Shown piece after piece: positions 46,704 to 54,652 of a stretch of 64,000 bases of DNA. The notes beneath the pieces are model-generated. The model was not told where the DNA came from. It saw only the letters and a list, made by a program, of their open reading frames with translations, and made no database searches. The stretch lies in contig NZ_MAEH01000014.1 of assembly GCF_009933135.1 (NCBI RefSeq), positions 372,001 to 436,000 on the forward strand. Reading direction: 5' to 3'. The position numbers and the translations under genes were made by a program. Source of the stretch: Candidatus Enterococcus leclercqii. Its GTDB lineage: Bacteria > Bacillota > Bacilli > Lactobacillales > Enterococcaceae. Numbering within the stretch: position 1 is the first letter of the stretch; each line of letters starts with the position of its first letter.

Positions 46704-48527
46704 ATGGGGAAAATCTATTTCAATCCATGGCAAAAGCAATTCAAAAGTCCTTTCGGTGCAGTTGCCGAAGGGGCCTTTGTCCGCTTTGCTATCCAAGCAG
46801 ACGACCCTGGAATCGCCCGCGTTTTTCTAATCATCACTCCTGAAGGAAAGCAGACCCATCGCATTCAAATGGAACCAGCTGAAGAAGGATTTTACGAGTT
46901 TGAATTCTTTTTCAATGATGGCAAGGGGCTGTACTTTTATCATTTTGAGTTGGAGTATTTGGCTCACAATCAACAGCGCTTTATTCGGTATTATTGTTGG
47001 AGTGGCGAAAATGGTCATGGCCATTTGGTAGACCACTTGGAAGAAATCAAAGAGTATCAGGTCACCTGCTTTGAAAAGGCAGAAACTCCGCCAGCCTGGT
47101 ATCGGGAAGCAGTGTTTTATCAAATTTTTCCTGACCGTTTTCGAAACGGAAATCCAGACGGGAGCATCAACTCACCCAAGTCAAACACGTTTATATATGG
47201 CAAGGTGACTGATGAACCACTGTATGTCAAAGATACACAAGGTGAAATTTTACGTTGGGACTTTTACGGAGGCAATTTTGCCGGCATCAAAGAGAAGATT
47301 CCTTATCTAAAGGAATTAGGCGTCAATGCCTTATACTTGAATCCTATCTTTGAGGCCCGCAGCAATCATCGCTATGATACAGCCGATTATCTGAAAGTCG
47401 ACGGAATTCTTGGTACTGAAACGGAATTTTCTGAGCTGTTGGAAATTCTTCACAACGAAGGGTTTCATGTGATCTTGGATGGTGTGTTTAGCCATGTGGG
47501 TCGCAATAGTCGCTATTTCAACTACGACGGTACTTATGGCGAAGACGTCGGTGCCTATCAAAATATCCACAGTCGTTATTTCCCATGGTTCACGTTTACC
47601 TCATACCCGAATGATTATCGCTCTTGGTGGGGGGTCAAAGATCTTCCAGAAGTAGATAAAGACAATGAAGAGTTTCAGGAATTTATTTATGGAAAAGACG
47701 GTGTTTTAAGCAAGTGGAACAACTTGGGGGTGGACGGATGGCGTTTAGATGTAGCCGATGAACTACCCGATGGTTTTATCGCTGGGATTCGCGGAAATCT
47801 CGACTCTTTTTCAGACCAGATTTTGTTGGGAGAAGTTTGGGAGGATGCCTCAAATAAAATTTCTTATGGTGTGAGACGGCAATACATTTTAGGAAATCAC
47901 CTGCAAGGGGTCATGAACTATCCGCTGCGAACCGCCACGATTGCCTTGTTGACAGAACAATGCGCGCCAAAAGATGTCGCGCTGGACTTTACACGGCTGC
48001 AGGAGAATTATCCCAAAGATGTCTTTTACAACAGCTTGAACAATGTCGGGACCCACGATACCGAGCGCATCTTGACCCAGCTGGGCGGCAATCGGGACAA
48101 ATTGTCTTTGGCTTTTGCGTTATTGGTGCTTTTTCCGGGGGTTCCTTGCGTCTATTACGGAGATGAAGCTGGCCTGACTGGCGGTAAAGATCCTGATAAT
48201 CGCAAATTTTTCCCCTGGGAGACCATCGATGAGGTATGCTATCAAGCTTGTCAAAGCTGGCTGAAACTGCGACGAGAGAATCGGCTCTTGCAAACTGGTG
48301 AATTTGATTTGATCTTCAGTGAAAAACTGTTTGGTATTTTGCGTTACGATAAAACTGATTTTGTTTTGGCGGTATTGAACCCATTGGATGTCGATGTTGT
48401 TATCAATGCAGCTGACTTTGCCAGCTACCGTCAGTTACCTCTGGACCAGGAGCGCTTAGAGGAGTTGCTGGATGGGCAGTTTATTATGGCCAATCATTCA
48501 TATGTGATTACCGGGAGATTCGATTGA
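46704..48527 (+). CDS. GH13 alpha-glucosidase/neopullulanase-type enzyme
   Basis: Alpha-amylase-superfamily hydrolase, 607 aa, with an N-terminal beta domain and a GH13 barrel: AVFYQIFPDRFRNG, DGVFSHVG, nucleophile Asp349 in GWRLDVADEL, acid/base Glu377 in LLGEVWEDA, and Asp452 in NVGTHDTER, then FPGVPCVYYGDEAGLTGGKDPDNR. No signal peptide, so it acts in the cytoplasm. The position 5 nt after glgP suggests it trims or debranches the limit dextrins left by the phosphorylase. Exact specificity (neopullulanase, maltodextrin glucosidase or amylopullulanase-like) cannot be settled from motifs. Confidence 0.88.
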   Translation: MGKIYFNPWQKQFKSPFGAVAEGAFVRFAIQADDPGIARVFLIITPEGKQTHRIQMEPAEEGFYEFEFFFNDGKGLYFYHFELEYLAHNQQRFIRYYCWSGENGHGHLVDHLEEIKEYQVTCFEKAETPPAWYREAVFYQIFPDRFRNGNPDGSINSPKSNTFIYGKVTDEPLYVKDTQGEILRWDFYGGNFAGIKEKIPYLKELGVNALYLNPIFEARSNHRYDTADYLKVDGILGTETEFSELLEILHNEGFHVILDGVFSHVGRNSRYFNYDGTYGEDVGAYQNIHSRYFPWFTFTSYPNDYRSWWGVKDLPEVDKDNEEFQEFIYGKDGVLSKWNNLGVDGWRLDVADELPDGFIAGIRGNLDSFSDQILLGEVWEDASNKISYGVRRQYILGNHLQGVMNYPLRTATIALLTEQCAPKDVALDFTRLQENYPKDVFYNSLNNVGTHDTERILTQLGGNRDKLSLAFALLVLFPGVPCVYYGDEAGLTGGKDPDNRKFFPWETIDEVCYQACQSWLKLRRENRLLQTGEFDLIFSEKLFGILRYDKTDFVLAVLNPLDVDVVINAADFASYRQLPLDQERLEELLDGQFIMANHSYVITGRFD

Positions 48528-48564
48528 AGATTTGCGCTAAAAGTCCGCGAATCGCGAAGTTTTG

Positions 48565-48573
48565 TGATAGAAT
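48565..48573 (+). promoter_or_regulatory. Extended -10 promoter before the 269-aa hypothetical
   Basis: TGA plus TAGAAT (48568-48573), 31 nt upstream of the start. A CGCGA/TCGCG inverted repeat lies just upstream. Confidence 0.45.
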
Positions 48574-48603
48574 GAGGGAAATCAGAAACAAAGGATGACG
48601 AGC

Positions 48604-49413
48604 ATGAGCAACTATTCAGATATCAGACGGAAGCACTACCGCTTTCCTGCCTATAATGATGACGAGGGAGTCAAGATCCAGCGAGAGGAAAAGCGCAATC
48701 TCTTTGCTAACGATCGGAGCTGGCTGATCACGGATGAAAAAGACTTCGATCGTCAACCAGACCCAGTTGAACGCAAACGGGAAAGTGCGTTTTCAAAACG
48801 CTCCGAAGCACCAGATCGTACATTGCGGCGTTCGCGACGAGAAACGATGGATAAACGTGGACTGACGATTAATCAGAAAAAAGAGCTGAAAAAGCACCGT
48901 GACAATTTGCCGGATTATAGTCGGAAAGCGCCAGTAGAGGTCGATGCAGTAGGCCGCACCTCGCTTTTTGGCAAAGAGCCTCGTACGTCTTCGCTACGAA
49001 ATCCCACGACCAGGGCGGAACGCAGTGGAGCAGATGGTTCTTTGAAGCGGCAATATTCTGGGCGCTCCTACTTTGTACCGAAGTATATCCCGGCTTCAGT
49101 GATTCCTGAGAAAAAAGAAGGGGAAGTCTCTAAAGCGGAATTGCTCGCTTCAATGGAGAAGCCTAAGGAAAACTTTTTGACTTTTGATACCGAAGTAGCT
49201 GCTTACCAGGAAAAAAAAGAAGATGCTCCTTCTGTCAGTAAGTTTCCTGCTGAAGAAGTTGTAAATACGAAAAACACTTCAGCTGATAGCAAGCAAGAAA
49301 CTGTGTCAAGTGATGAACGACGACGCAGTGTATTGGATCGTAGTCTTTCGGGAATGATTGAAGAAGCCGACAATTCCGATAAGAACGGTTATTTTTCGAG
49401 AAAAGATCGCTGA
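48604..49413 (+). CDS. Highly charged, probably disordered protein (269 aa), unknown
   Basis: I do not recognise this family. The protein is very rich in Arg, Lys, Glu, Asp and Ser, almost without hydrophobic runs, so largely disordered. Tracts include RKHYRFPAYNDDEGVKIQ, LTINQKKELKKHRDNLPDYSRKA and the less polar island YFVPKYIPASVIPEK, which could be a short binding motif. The tail is Ser/Glu-rich. ATG at 48604 has AAAGGA 8 nt upstream. It is followed by a 61-aa gene. A scaffold or adaptor role is only a guess. Confidence 0.7.
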   Translation: MSNYSDIRRKHYRFPAYNDDEGVKIQREEKRNLFANDRSWLITDEKDFDRQPDPVERKRESAFSKRSEAPDRTLRRSRRETMDKRGLTINQKKELKKHRDNLPDYSRKAPVEVDAVGRTSLFGKEPRTSSLRNPTTRAERSGADGSLKRQYSGRSYFVPKYIPASVIPEKKEGEVSKAELLASMEKPKENFLTFDTEVAAYQEKKEDAPSVSKFPAEEVVNTKNTSADSKQETVSSDERRRSVLDRSLSGMIEEADNSDKNGYFSRKDR

Positions 49414-49462
49414 GAAGATGGCTATCTCGAAAGTGGAATCTTGAAAAAGGCAGGGAAATGTT

Positions 49463-49648
49463 ATGGAATCCTACGAAACGCAGTTGGATAAACTGAAATC
49501 CGGTGAAATCGATCAAATTGAAGTTTCCCATGAGCAGTTTATGCTGTTTCGAGAAGCATGGTTGAAAAGAGAAGACCGCAAGTATTTTGTTGGTGAGGCT
49601 CACCACGATGGCGCGGTGACGTATCGTTTCGATCCAACCGTCTTGTAA
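49463..49648 (+). CDS. Small conserved-looking protein (61 aa), unknown
   Basis: 61-residue acidic protein: an N-terminal helix (YETQLDKLKSGEIDQIEVSHEQFMLFREAWLKRED) and a short C-terminal segment YFVGEAHHDGAVTYRFDP. No membrane helix. AGGGAA lies before ATG. It sits between the disordered-protein gene and a strong terminator, so the two are probably one transcript. No function recognised. Confidence 0.7.
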   Translation: MESYETQLDKLKSGEIDQIEVSHEQFMLFREAWLKREDRKYFVGEAHHDGAVTYRFDPTVL

Positions 49649-49707
49649 GAAAAAAACAGACAGGTGCGCCCACAGTTCAAACTATGGGAAAGCACTTGTC
49701 TGTTTTT
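49649..49707. terminator. Bidirectional terminator
   Basis: CAGACAGGTGC pairs with GCACTTGTCTG, with an inner CCCA/TGGG stem, flanked by an A run and a T run. Serves the plus-strand 61-aa gene and the minus-strand 63-aa gene. Confidence 0.88.
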
Positions 49708-49756
49708 TCTTTTTTAATTGGCTGCTATTTCATTTTCTTTTTGATCAAAGGGTTCT

Positions 49757-49948
49757 TCAAGAGTTTTGATTTTTGTCATTTCTTTGGTCCAGCCATAAAA
49801 GGATGATATTTGCAAGCCAATCCAAAGCAATCCCAAGAATGATGCCTGTCATCAGACCATAAAGCAAATTCTCACAAATCAAGCCGATTCCCACTCCGGC
49901 TAAGATACCGATGAAGTTGAACTCTCCGTCAAATTGTTTTTTATCCAA
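49757..49948 (-). CDS. Small two-helix membrane protein (63 aa)
   Basis: Two hydrophobic segments (about residues 12-30 and 33-55: IGILAGVGIGLICENLLYG and MTGIILGIALDWLANIILLWL), each with Gly spacing, and a polar Asn/Lys tail. TTG start at 49948, 8 nt after AAAAGGAGG on the minus strand. Function unknown; no toxin-antitoxin partner seen. The strong ribosome site and shared terminator support it. Confidence 0.6.
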   Translation of the reverse strand: MDKKQFDGEFNFIGILAGVGIGLICENLLYGLMTGIILGIALDWLANIILLWLDQRNDKNQNS

Positions 49949-50062
49949 GGGACAATCCTCCTTTTCACCATCTTATGACTTTTGTCTATAGTGTAACACA
50001 TCTGTTTCTTAGTAGTAGTCTGGCTCGTTAAGAGAAAGTAGTGGGCTTTTTGACAGTTATCC

Positions 50063-50091
50063 TTGACAAAGACTGCCGCCATTGGTAAGAT
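50063..50091 (+). promoter_or_regulatory. tRNA-Leu promoter
   Basis: Consensus TTGACA (50063-50068), 17-nt spacer ending TGG, then TAAGAT (50086-50091); 32 nt before the tRNA. Confidence 0.7.
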
Positions 50092-50123
50092 TATGAAGTC
50101 GCTGAGATAACAGGGACAGTGTT

Positions 50124-50207
50124 GCGGAAGTGTTGGAATTGGCAGACAAGCAAGACTAAGGATCTTGTGGGCGCAAGCTCGTGTGGGTTCGAGTCCCATC
50201 TTCCGCA
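50124..50207 (+). tRNA. tRNA-Leu (anticodon AAG)
   Basis: GCGGAAG (50124-50130) pairs with CTTCCGC (50200-50206), discriminator A at 50207. The D arm is TTGGAATTGGCAGA; the anticodon stem CAAGA/TCTTG encloses loop CTAAGGA, anticodon AAG. A long variable arm (GGGCGCAAGCTC) is typical of class II tRNA-Leu, and the T arm has GGTTCGAGTCC. CCA is not encoded. Confidence 0.95.
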
Positions 50208-50219
50208 TAATGATCAGAT

Positions 50220-50251
50220 AACGACTTTGCCATTAGAGCAAAGTCGTTTTT
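50220..50251 (+). terminator. Terminator after tRNA-Leu
   Basis: AACGACTTTGC pairs perfectly with GCAAAGTCGTT, followed by further T. Confidence 0.9.
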
Positions 50252-50290
50252 TGTCGACAAGAAGAACAATTGGAAATGCTTGTTGCAATT

Positions 50291-50353
50291 TTGCGACAGC
50301 TCGATTAAAGTTGGTATAAGCTACGATTAGCGGGAAGATATCAGCAACCGCTA
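50291..50353 (+). promoter_or_regulatory. alaA promoter and leader hairpin
   Basis: TTGCGA (50291-50296), 18-nt spacer, TGG plus TATAAG (50315-50320). A hairpin TAGCGG/CCGCTA (50328-50333 with 50348-50353) starts the ~145-nt leader. I find no T-box or other known riboswitch in it. Confidence 0.45.
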
Positions 50354-50474
50354 TTATTGTGCTTAGTGAATTCGAAGACAGCAATCGACGTATCGAGGGA
50401 TTTTTCTTGATAGAAAACTTAGTAAGACAGCATCAGATTTAAAAGTAAAACATAACTGTTAAGGGGGATTTCAG

Positions 50475-51689
50475 ATGAAGCATTTTGAAAAGTCAACTAA
50501 GCTGGATGGTGTCAGCTATGATGTTCGTGGACCGGTTTTGGAAGAGGCCGAACGGATGCAGGAAGCCGGAATCAGCATTCTGAAACTGAATACCGGAAAT
50601 CCGGCACCCTTTGGATTTGAAGCACCAAACGAGATTGTACGAGATTTGATCATGAATGTTCGAGAATCAGAAGGCTATTCTGAGTCAAAAGGAATCTTTG
50701 CCGCTCGCAAGGCAATCCAACAGTATTGTCAGCTGAAAGGCTTTCCAAATGTTGGAATCAATGATATTTATACAGGTAACGGCGTCAGCGAATTGATCAC
50801 GATGTGTATGCAAGGGCTTTGCAACAATGGTGATGAGGTTTTAGTGCCGACACCAGATTATCCGCTGTGGACGGCTTCTGTGTCATTAGCAGGAGGAAAA
50901 CCAGTACATTATATCTGTGATGAGCAGAGTGAATGGTACCCTGACATCGAGGATATTCGCAGCAAAATAACCGCCAAAACGAAAGCTATCGTTGTGATCA
51001 ATCCCAACAATCCTACCGGGGCTCTGTATCCAAAAGAAATTTTGGAAGCAATCGTGGATGTCGCCCGCGAACACGATCTTTTGATTTTTTCTGATGAAAT
51101 CTACGACCGCTTAGTGATGGATGGGCTGGTGCATATCCCAATCGCTACCTTAGCACCGGATCGCATGGTCGTTACGTTAAACGGTTTATCAAAATCCCAT
51201 CGTGTCGCAGGGTTTCGGGTGGGCTGGATGGTGCTTTCCGGTGATAAATCTGGTGCCAAGGACTATATTGAAGGGCTGAACATGTTGTCTTCCATGCGCC
51301 TGTGTTCGAATGTTTTGTCGCAACAGATCATTCAGACTGCCTTGGGTGGCTATCAAAGTGTTGATGAGTTGCTGTTGCCTGGAGGCAGGATTTATGAGCA
51401 GCGGGAATATATTTACAATGCGATCAATGATATTCCGGGTCTTTCTGCGGTTAAACCGAAAGCCGCCTTTTATATTTTTCCCAAATTGGATATCAAGCGA
51501 TTCAATATAACAAACGATGAACAATTTGTTCTTGACTTCTTACATGAACACCATATTTTATTGGTTCATGGGGGCGGCTTCAACTGGCAGCAACCGGACC
51601 ATTTTCGAATTGTTTATCTGCCGAAGTTGGATGATTTAAAAGAGACAGCCCAAAGCATGCGGGCGTTTTTGGCAGATTATCGTCAATAA
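50475..51689 (+). CDS. alaA: Alanine-synthesising aminotransferase, AlaA type
   Basis: PLP-dependent fold type I aminotransferase; E. coli AlaA makes alanine from pyruvate and glutamate. The PLP lysine is Lys240 in NGLSKSHRVAGFRVGW, the same number as I recall for E. coli AlaA. NTGNPAPFGFEAP, YTGNGVSELI, NPNNPTGALY and FSDEIYDRLV are all typical. 404 aa. AAGGGGG precedes ATG. Monocistronic between its own promoter and terminator. Confidence 0.9.
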   Translation: MKHFEKSTKLDGVSYDVRGPVLEEAERMQEAGISILKLNTGNPAPFGFEAPNEIVRDLIMNVRESEGYSESKGIFAARKAIQQYCQLKGFPNVGINDIYTGNGVSELITMCMQGLCNNGDEVLVPTPDYPLWTASVSLAGGKPVHYICDEQSEWYPDIEDIRSKITAKTKAIVVINPNNPTGALYPKEILEAIVDVAREHDLLIFSDEIYDRLVMDGLVHIPIATLAPDRMVVTLNGLSKSHRVAGFRVGWMVLSGDKSGAKDYIEGLNMLSSMRLCSNVLSQQIIQTALGGYQSVDELLLPGGRIYEQREYIYNAINDIPGLSAVKPKAAFYIFPKLDIKRFNITNDEQFVLDFLHEHHILLVHGGGFNWQQPDHFRIVYLPKLDDLKETAQSMRAFLADYRQ

Positions 51690-51700
51690 GGACTAGATTG

Positions 51701-51765
51701 AAAAAACCGTTTTTTCTTGATCTTGTAGCTGTAGAGCAGCGAGGATCAGAAAAAGCGGTTTTTTT
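51701..51765. terminator. Long hairpin terminator after alaA, probably bidirectional
   Basis: AAAAAACCG pairs with CGGTTTTTT, continued by CTTGATC/GGATCAG. A and T runs on the two sides suit both alaA and the minus-strand DUF2187-like gene. Confidence 0.8.
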
Positions 51766-51782
51766 GATTTTTTCGATAGGTA

Positions 51783-51962
51783 TCAGTCAATGTTTCGACA
51801 AGCTTTTTTGCTCACGACGACGCGGTTGGCGAACTTCTCGGCAATTTCTTTGTCGTAAGGTTCAATAACATTGATTAGAAAAGCATTTTGATATTCTCGT
51901 TCCACCTGTCCTTTAAATGTTTGTTCATGCCATTTAAAAATAACGTTCTCTTTTGCTTCCAT
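51783..51962 (-). CDS. DUF2187-like small protein (59 aa)
   Basis: Short minus-strand gene, 59 aa: MEAKENVIFKWHEQTFKG start, NAFLINVIEPYDKEIAEKF middle and RVVVSKKACRNID end. The beta-strand-rich start and the end pattern VxSKKxC resemble DUF2187 proteins of lactic acid bacteria. The function is unknown. The ribosome site is a poly-G stretch (GGGGGG) 5 nt before ATG, unusual. It is below common length cutoffs. The rest of 51963-52515 has no confident gene (see the short ORF and promoters there). Confidence 0.7.
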   Translation of the reverse strand: MEAKENVIFKWHEQTFKGQVEREYQNAFLINVIEPYDKEIAEKFANRVVVSKKACRNID

Positions 51963-52118
51963 ACAAACCCCCCATAAACATACAAGTCTCTACTTAAAAT
52001 CCCTCGATAAAATGAAGAACTTTTCGATAGTATGTGTGAAAAGTCGTAAAAGAGCAAATGCGAATACACATAAGTGAATCTGATCGTTTTGTATTGGAAC
52101 TATTAAAAAGGAGTTAAA

Positions 52119-52160
52119 GTGGTGCGACTAGTCAAATCCCGGATTTTCCTTGGAAAATAA
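52119..52160 (+). other. Short ORF (12-13 codons) with strong ribosome site
   Basis: GTG-GTG start 5-8 nt after AAAAAGGAG; the peptide would read MVRLVKSRIFLGK. A second short ORF, 52058-52117 (MRIHISESDRFVLELLKRS), ends inside this ribosome site. Both lie upstream of the RRNPP-type regulator on the same strand. Could be a leader or signal peptide, or chance. Confidence 0.25.
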
Positions 52161-52211
52161 GTATTCTCGCGTTGATGATACTTAAAAGCGAGGATATTAC
52201 AAATGTGTAAG

Positions 52212-52240
52212 TGGTTACAAATGCAGTGCAATAGTATACT
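52212..52240 (+). promoter_or_regulatory. Promoter-like site with direct repeats
   Basis: TGGTTA (52212-52217), 17-nt spacer, TATACT (52235-52240). The 9-mer TTACAAATG occurs twice (52197-52205 and 52215-52223), 18 bp apart, the second overlapping the -35: a possible regulator site. Confidence 0.4.
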
Positions 52241-52454
52241 GGGCTTGTAAGCAGAAGTAAAACATCCTGTCTTGAAAAGTTGTATGAGCAGGGGGAAGTT
52301 TTAAAAACAGAAACTATCACTCCCTCGACAAAAAGGCTAAGCGAAGGGACCTTCATAAAAACGAGGACTCTACGCTCTTATGTGGTACAGGTTGATTGAA
52401 AAATTTCTAATAGTCGTTCTACTTAATAATGACTATCAAAAGCACATTACTATG

Positions 52455-52491
52455 TGATAAAATGAACAAAGGAAACATGTAATTTTTACAT
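52455..52491 (+). promoter_or_regulatory. Extended -10 promoter and inverted repeat of the RRNPP regulator gene
   Basis: TGA plus TAAAAT (52458-52463), then ATGTAA/TTACAT (52477-52482 with 52486-52491) just before the ribosome site; a possible autoregulatory operator. Confidence 0.4.
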
Positions 52492-52515
52492 ATTTTTGGG
52501 GGAGGCGGCGTAACT

Positions 52516-53349
52516 GTGGAAAAGGAAAAATTATCTTTCGGTGAAGTGATTAAAACAATCCGTAAACAACGGAAAATGACCCAGAAAATGTTGTCACAAA
52601 ATATTTGCTCACAAAGTGTTTTGAGTCGAATAGAAAATGACGGTGAAATTCCGAATGTGTTGGTCATGGCGCAATTGTGCCAGCGAATGGGTGTGACTAT
52701 CGATCAAGTGATGTCGATGCATTCAACAGAAGTCCAGCACCTCCATGAACTCTTGGAACAAATGGCATATTGCTTTTTTCATAAGGATTATGACAAGCTG
52801 CAGCACTTGTTGGAAAAGCCCAATCTCTTAAATCATCTGTATTTGGATACGGATCTACAACTTTACTATTACTATCTGGGGAGTTGCCGCTTTTTTAAAG
52901 ACCAAGATCACGAACTAGCGCTAGAGGATCTCAAACAAGGACTGGCTTATACTTTTCGCCTAGAAAAAGCCAACGTGTCTGCCACTGAAATTCAACTGAT
53001 CAGCTGCATCGGGCGGGTATATGAGGAACTTGGTCAAGAACAGACGGCCAGAGAAAATCTAGCCTATAGTTTGCAGCTTTTTTATGAGCTTCCGCCGGAA
53101 CGAATGTCCAATATGGCGGCCAAAGTTTTTTATAACTATGCCCATTTTTTACATAATCAAGGGGAGTACTCACAAGGGTTGAAAATTGCCAAAGAGGGGA
53201 TCGAGGTTGCTCGAAAACAGAAAAGCTACTATTATTTAGATGAACTTTTTTTACTAGCAGGGTTGATCTATGAAAAGCTGGGAAATGACGGAGAAGCAAA
53301 AAAATACTTTGAGGCTTCTGGGGATGTGCATTATATCAGAAGCATTTAA
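52516..53349 (+). CDS. HTH-TPR transcriptional regulator, RRNPP (PlcR/Rgg-like) type
   Basis: Cytoplasmic DNA-binding regulator, 277 aa. The N-terminal XRE-type HTH (about residues 5-65: FGEVIKTIRKQRKMTQKMLSQ, ICSQSVLSRIEN) resembles PlcR/NprR. The rest is helical with TPR-like repeats, e.g. ALEDLKQGLAYTF, GRVYEELGQEQTARENLAYSL, FLHNQGEYSQGLKIAKEGIEVA and GLIYEKLGNDGEAKKYFEAS. Relatives bind short peptides through the TPR domain, but the peptide ligand here is unknown. GTG start, GGGGGAGG 10 nt upstream. It may act on the upstream region or on nagA; neither is shown. Confidence 0.8.
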   Translation: MEKEKLSFGEVIKTIRKQRKMTQKMLSQNICSQSVLSRIENDGEIPNVLVMAQLCQRMGVTIDQVMSMHSTEVQHLHELLEQMAYCFFHKDYDKLQHLLEKPNLLNHLYLDTDLQLYYYYLGSCRFFKDQDHELALEDLKQGLAYTFRLEKANVSATEIQLISCIGRVYEELGQEQTARENLAYSLQLFYELPPERMSNMAAKVFYNYAHFLHNQGEYSQGLKIAKEGIEVARKQKSYYYLDELFLLAGLIYEKLGNDGEAKKYFEASGDVHYIRSI

Positions 53350-53420
53350 AATTTCAAAAGTGGTGTAGACCTTTCTTGACTTAAAAAAAAATTAGGAGTA
53401 CCTTTAAGAAAGAAGGACGG

Positions 53421-53449
53421 ACCGGTTAGAGGAAATATTTTCTGCCGGT
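53421..53449 (+). other. Hairpin upstream of nagA
   Basis: ACCGG (53421-53425) pairs with CCGGT (53445-53449) in the nagA leader; no T tract follows. A TTGACT -35-like element lies at ~53376. Confidence 0.35.
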
Positions 53450-53486
53450 TATCCCAACAGATTTTTTATAAAGGAGCGGTTTACTC

Positions 53487-54635
53487 ATGAGACGTTTTGT
53501 GTATGCAGACAAATTTTTTATGAATTCTGATACTCGCGGAGCCGGCTATTTGGAATTGGTAGACGGAAAATTCGGTGACTATTTTAAGGAATTACCAGAA
53601 GCAACGAGCGAAGTAATTGATAAATCCGGTTACTGGATCGCACCAGGACTAGTAGATACCCATATTCACGGGTATAAAAACCACGATGTGATGGATAACG
53701 ATGCAGACGGTTTGAAAGTCATGTCTGAAGGATTGTTAGAATGTGGTGTTACATCATTTTTGCCGACTACATTGACTTCAACAAAAGAACGTTTGAAAGA
53801 TGTTGCAGCTACTATTGGTACGGTTCAAAACGACGTAACAGGTGCTAAGATTCAAGGAATTTATTTTGAAGGCCCGTTCTTCACTGAAGAACACAAAGGC
53901 GCTCAAAACCCTTCTTATTTCAGCGATCCGGATTTGGCTACTTTCCATGAATGGCAAGAAGCTTCTGGTGGTATCATCAAGAAAATTGCTTTGGCTCCAG
54001 AACGAAATGGTGTCAAAGAATTTGTCAAAAGTGTGACAGATGAAGGCGTCGTTGTGGCATTGGGTCACAGTAATGGGACGCTGGAAGAAGCAACTGAAGC
54101 TGTCGAAGCCGGGGCAAGTGTATTTGTTCACGCCTACAATGGTATGCGGGGGTTGAACCATCGGGAACCGGGAATGGTTGGGGCGTTATTAACATTGCAA
54201 CACGTTTTCAGTGAACTGATTTGTGATGGGCACCATGTACATCCACAAGCTGCAGAAGTTCTGATGGAAAAAGCTGGCCACGACCATGTCGCATTGATTA
54301 CTGACTGTATGATGGCTGGTGGTATGCCAGATGGAGACTACATTCTTGGTGAATTCCCTGTTGTTGTTAAAGACGGGACCGCTCGTCTGAAAGAAGGCAA
54401 TCTGGCAGGTTCAATTCTGCGTTTGAAAGAAGCTGTGAAAAACGTTGTTGACTGGGGGATTGCAACGCCAGAACAAGCAGTGATGATGGCTACTTGGGTA
54501 CCCGCAGTTAGCTGTAAGATTGACCACCGTTGTGGGAGTATCGCTAAAGGCCGTGATGCAGATTTCATCGTCTTGGCTCCTGATATGACATTGACTGAAA
54601 CTTATTTAGACGGTGAAAAACGTTACGAAGCATAA
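53487..54635 (+). CDS. nagA: N-acetylglucosamine-6-phosphate deacetylase
   Basis: Amidohydrolase that converts GlcNAc-6-P to GlcN-6-P and acetate, in amino sugar use and wall recycling. Metal ligands His59 and His61 are in GLVDTHIHGYKNHD; YFEGPFF carries the Glu ligand; LGHSNGT, HAYNGM and the catalytic Asp in ITDCMMAGG follow. 382 aa. AAAGGAG lies before ATG. No nagB is adjacent. Terminator at 54653. Confidence 0.96.
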   Translation: MRRFVYADKFFMNSDTRGAGYLELVDGKFGDYFKELPEATSEVIDKSGYWIAPGLVDTHIHGYKNHDVMDNDADGLKVMSEGLLECGVTSFLPTTLTSTKERLKDVAATIGTVQNDVTGAKIQGIYFEGPFFTEEHKGAQNPSYFSDPDLATFHEWQEASGGIIKKIALAPERNGVKEFVKSVTDEGVVVALGHSNGTLEEATEAVEAGASVFVHAYNGMRGLNHREPGMVGALLTLQHVFSELICDGHHVHPQAAEVLMEKAGHDHVALITDCMMAGGMPDGDYILGEFPVVVKDGTARLKEGNLAGSILRLKEAVKNVVDWGIATPEQAVMMATWVPAVSCKIDHRCGSIAKGRDADFIVLAPDMTLTETYLDGEKRYEA

Positions 54636-54652
54636 AATTTACAATTGAAAGC

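Noticed and set aside
51875-52069. 64-aa minus-strand frame overlapping the DUF2187-like gene
   Set aside because: Different frame from the coherent 59-aa protein and no good ribosome site.
52159-52192. Possible H-type pseudoknot (AAGTAT/ATACTT crossed by CTCGC/GCGAG)
   Set aside because: The first loop would have zero nucleotides, which is geometrically implausible; short stems can arise by chance.
52132-52356. 74-aa minus-strand reading frame upstream of the RRNPP gene
   Set aside because: No ribosome site before its ATG, T-rich composition with Phe/Val/Ser runs, and it overlaps plus-strand promoter-like elements.
52280-52399. TTG-started 39-codon plus-strand frame before the RRNPP gene
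   Set aside because: Sequence is protein-like, but the TTG has no ribosome site and no ATG lies in the frame. A degraded fragment is possible but not supported.
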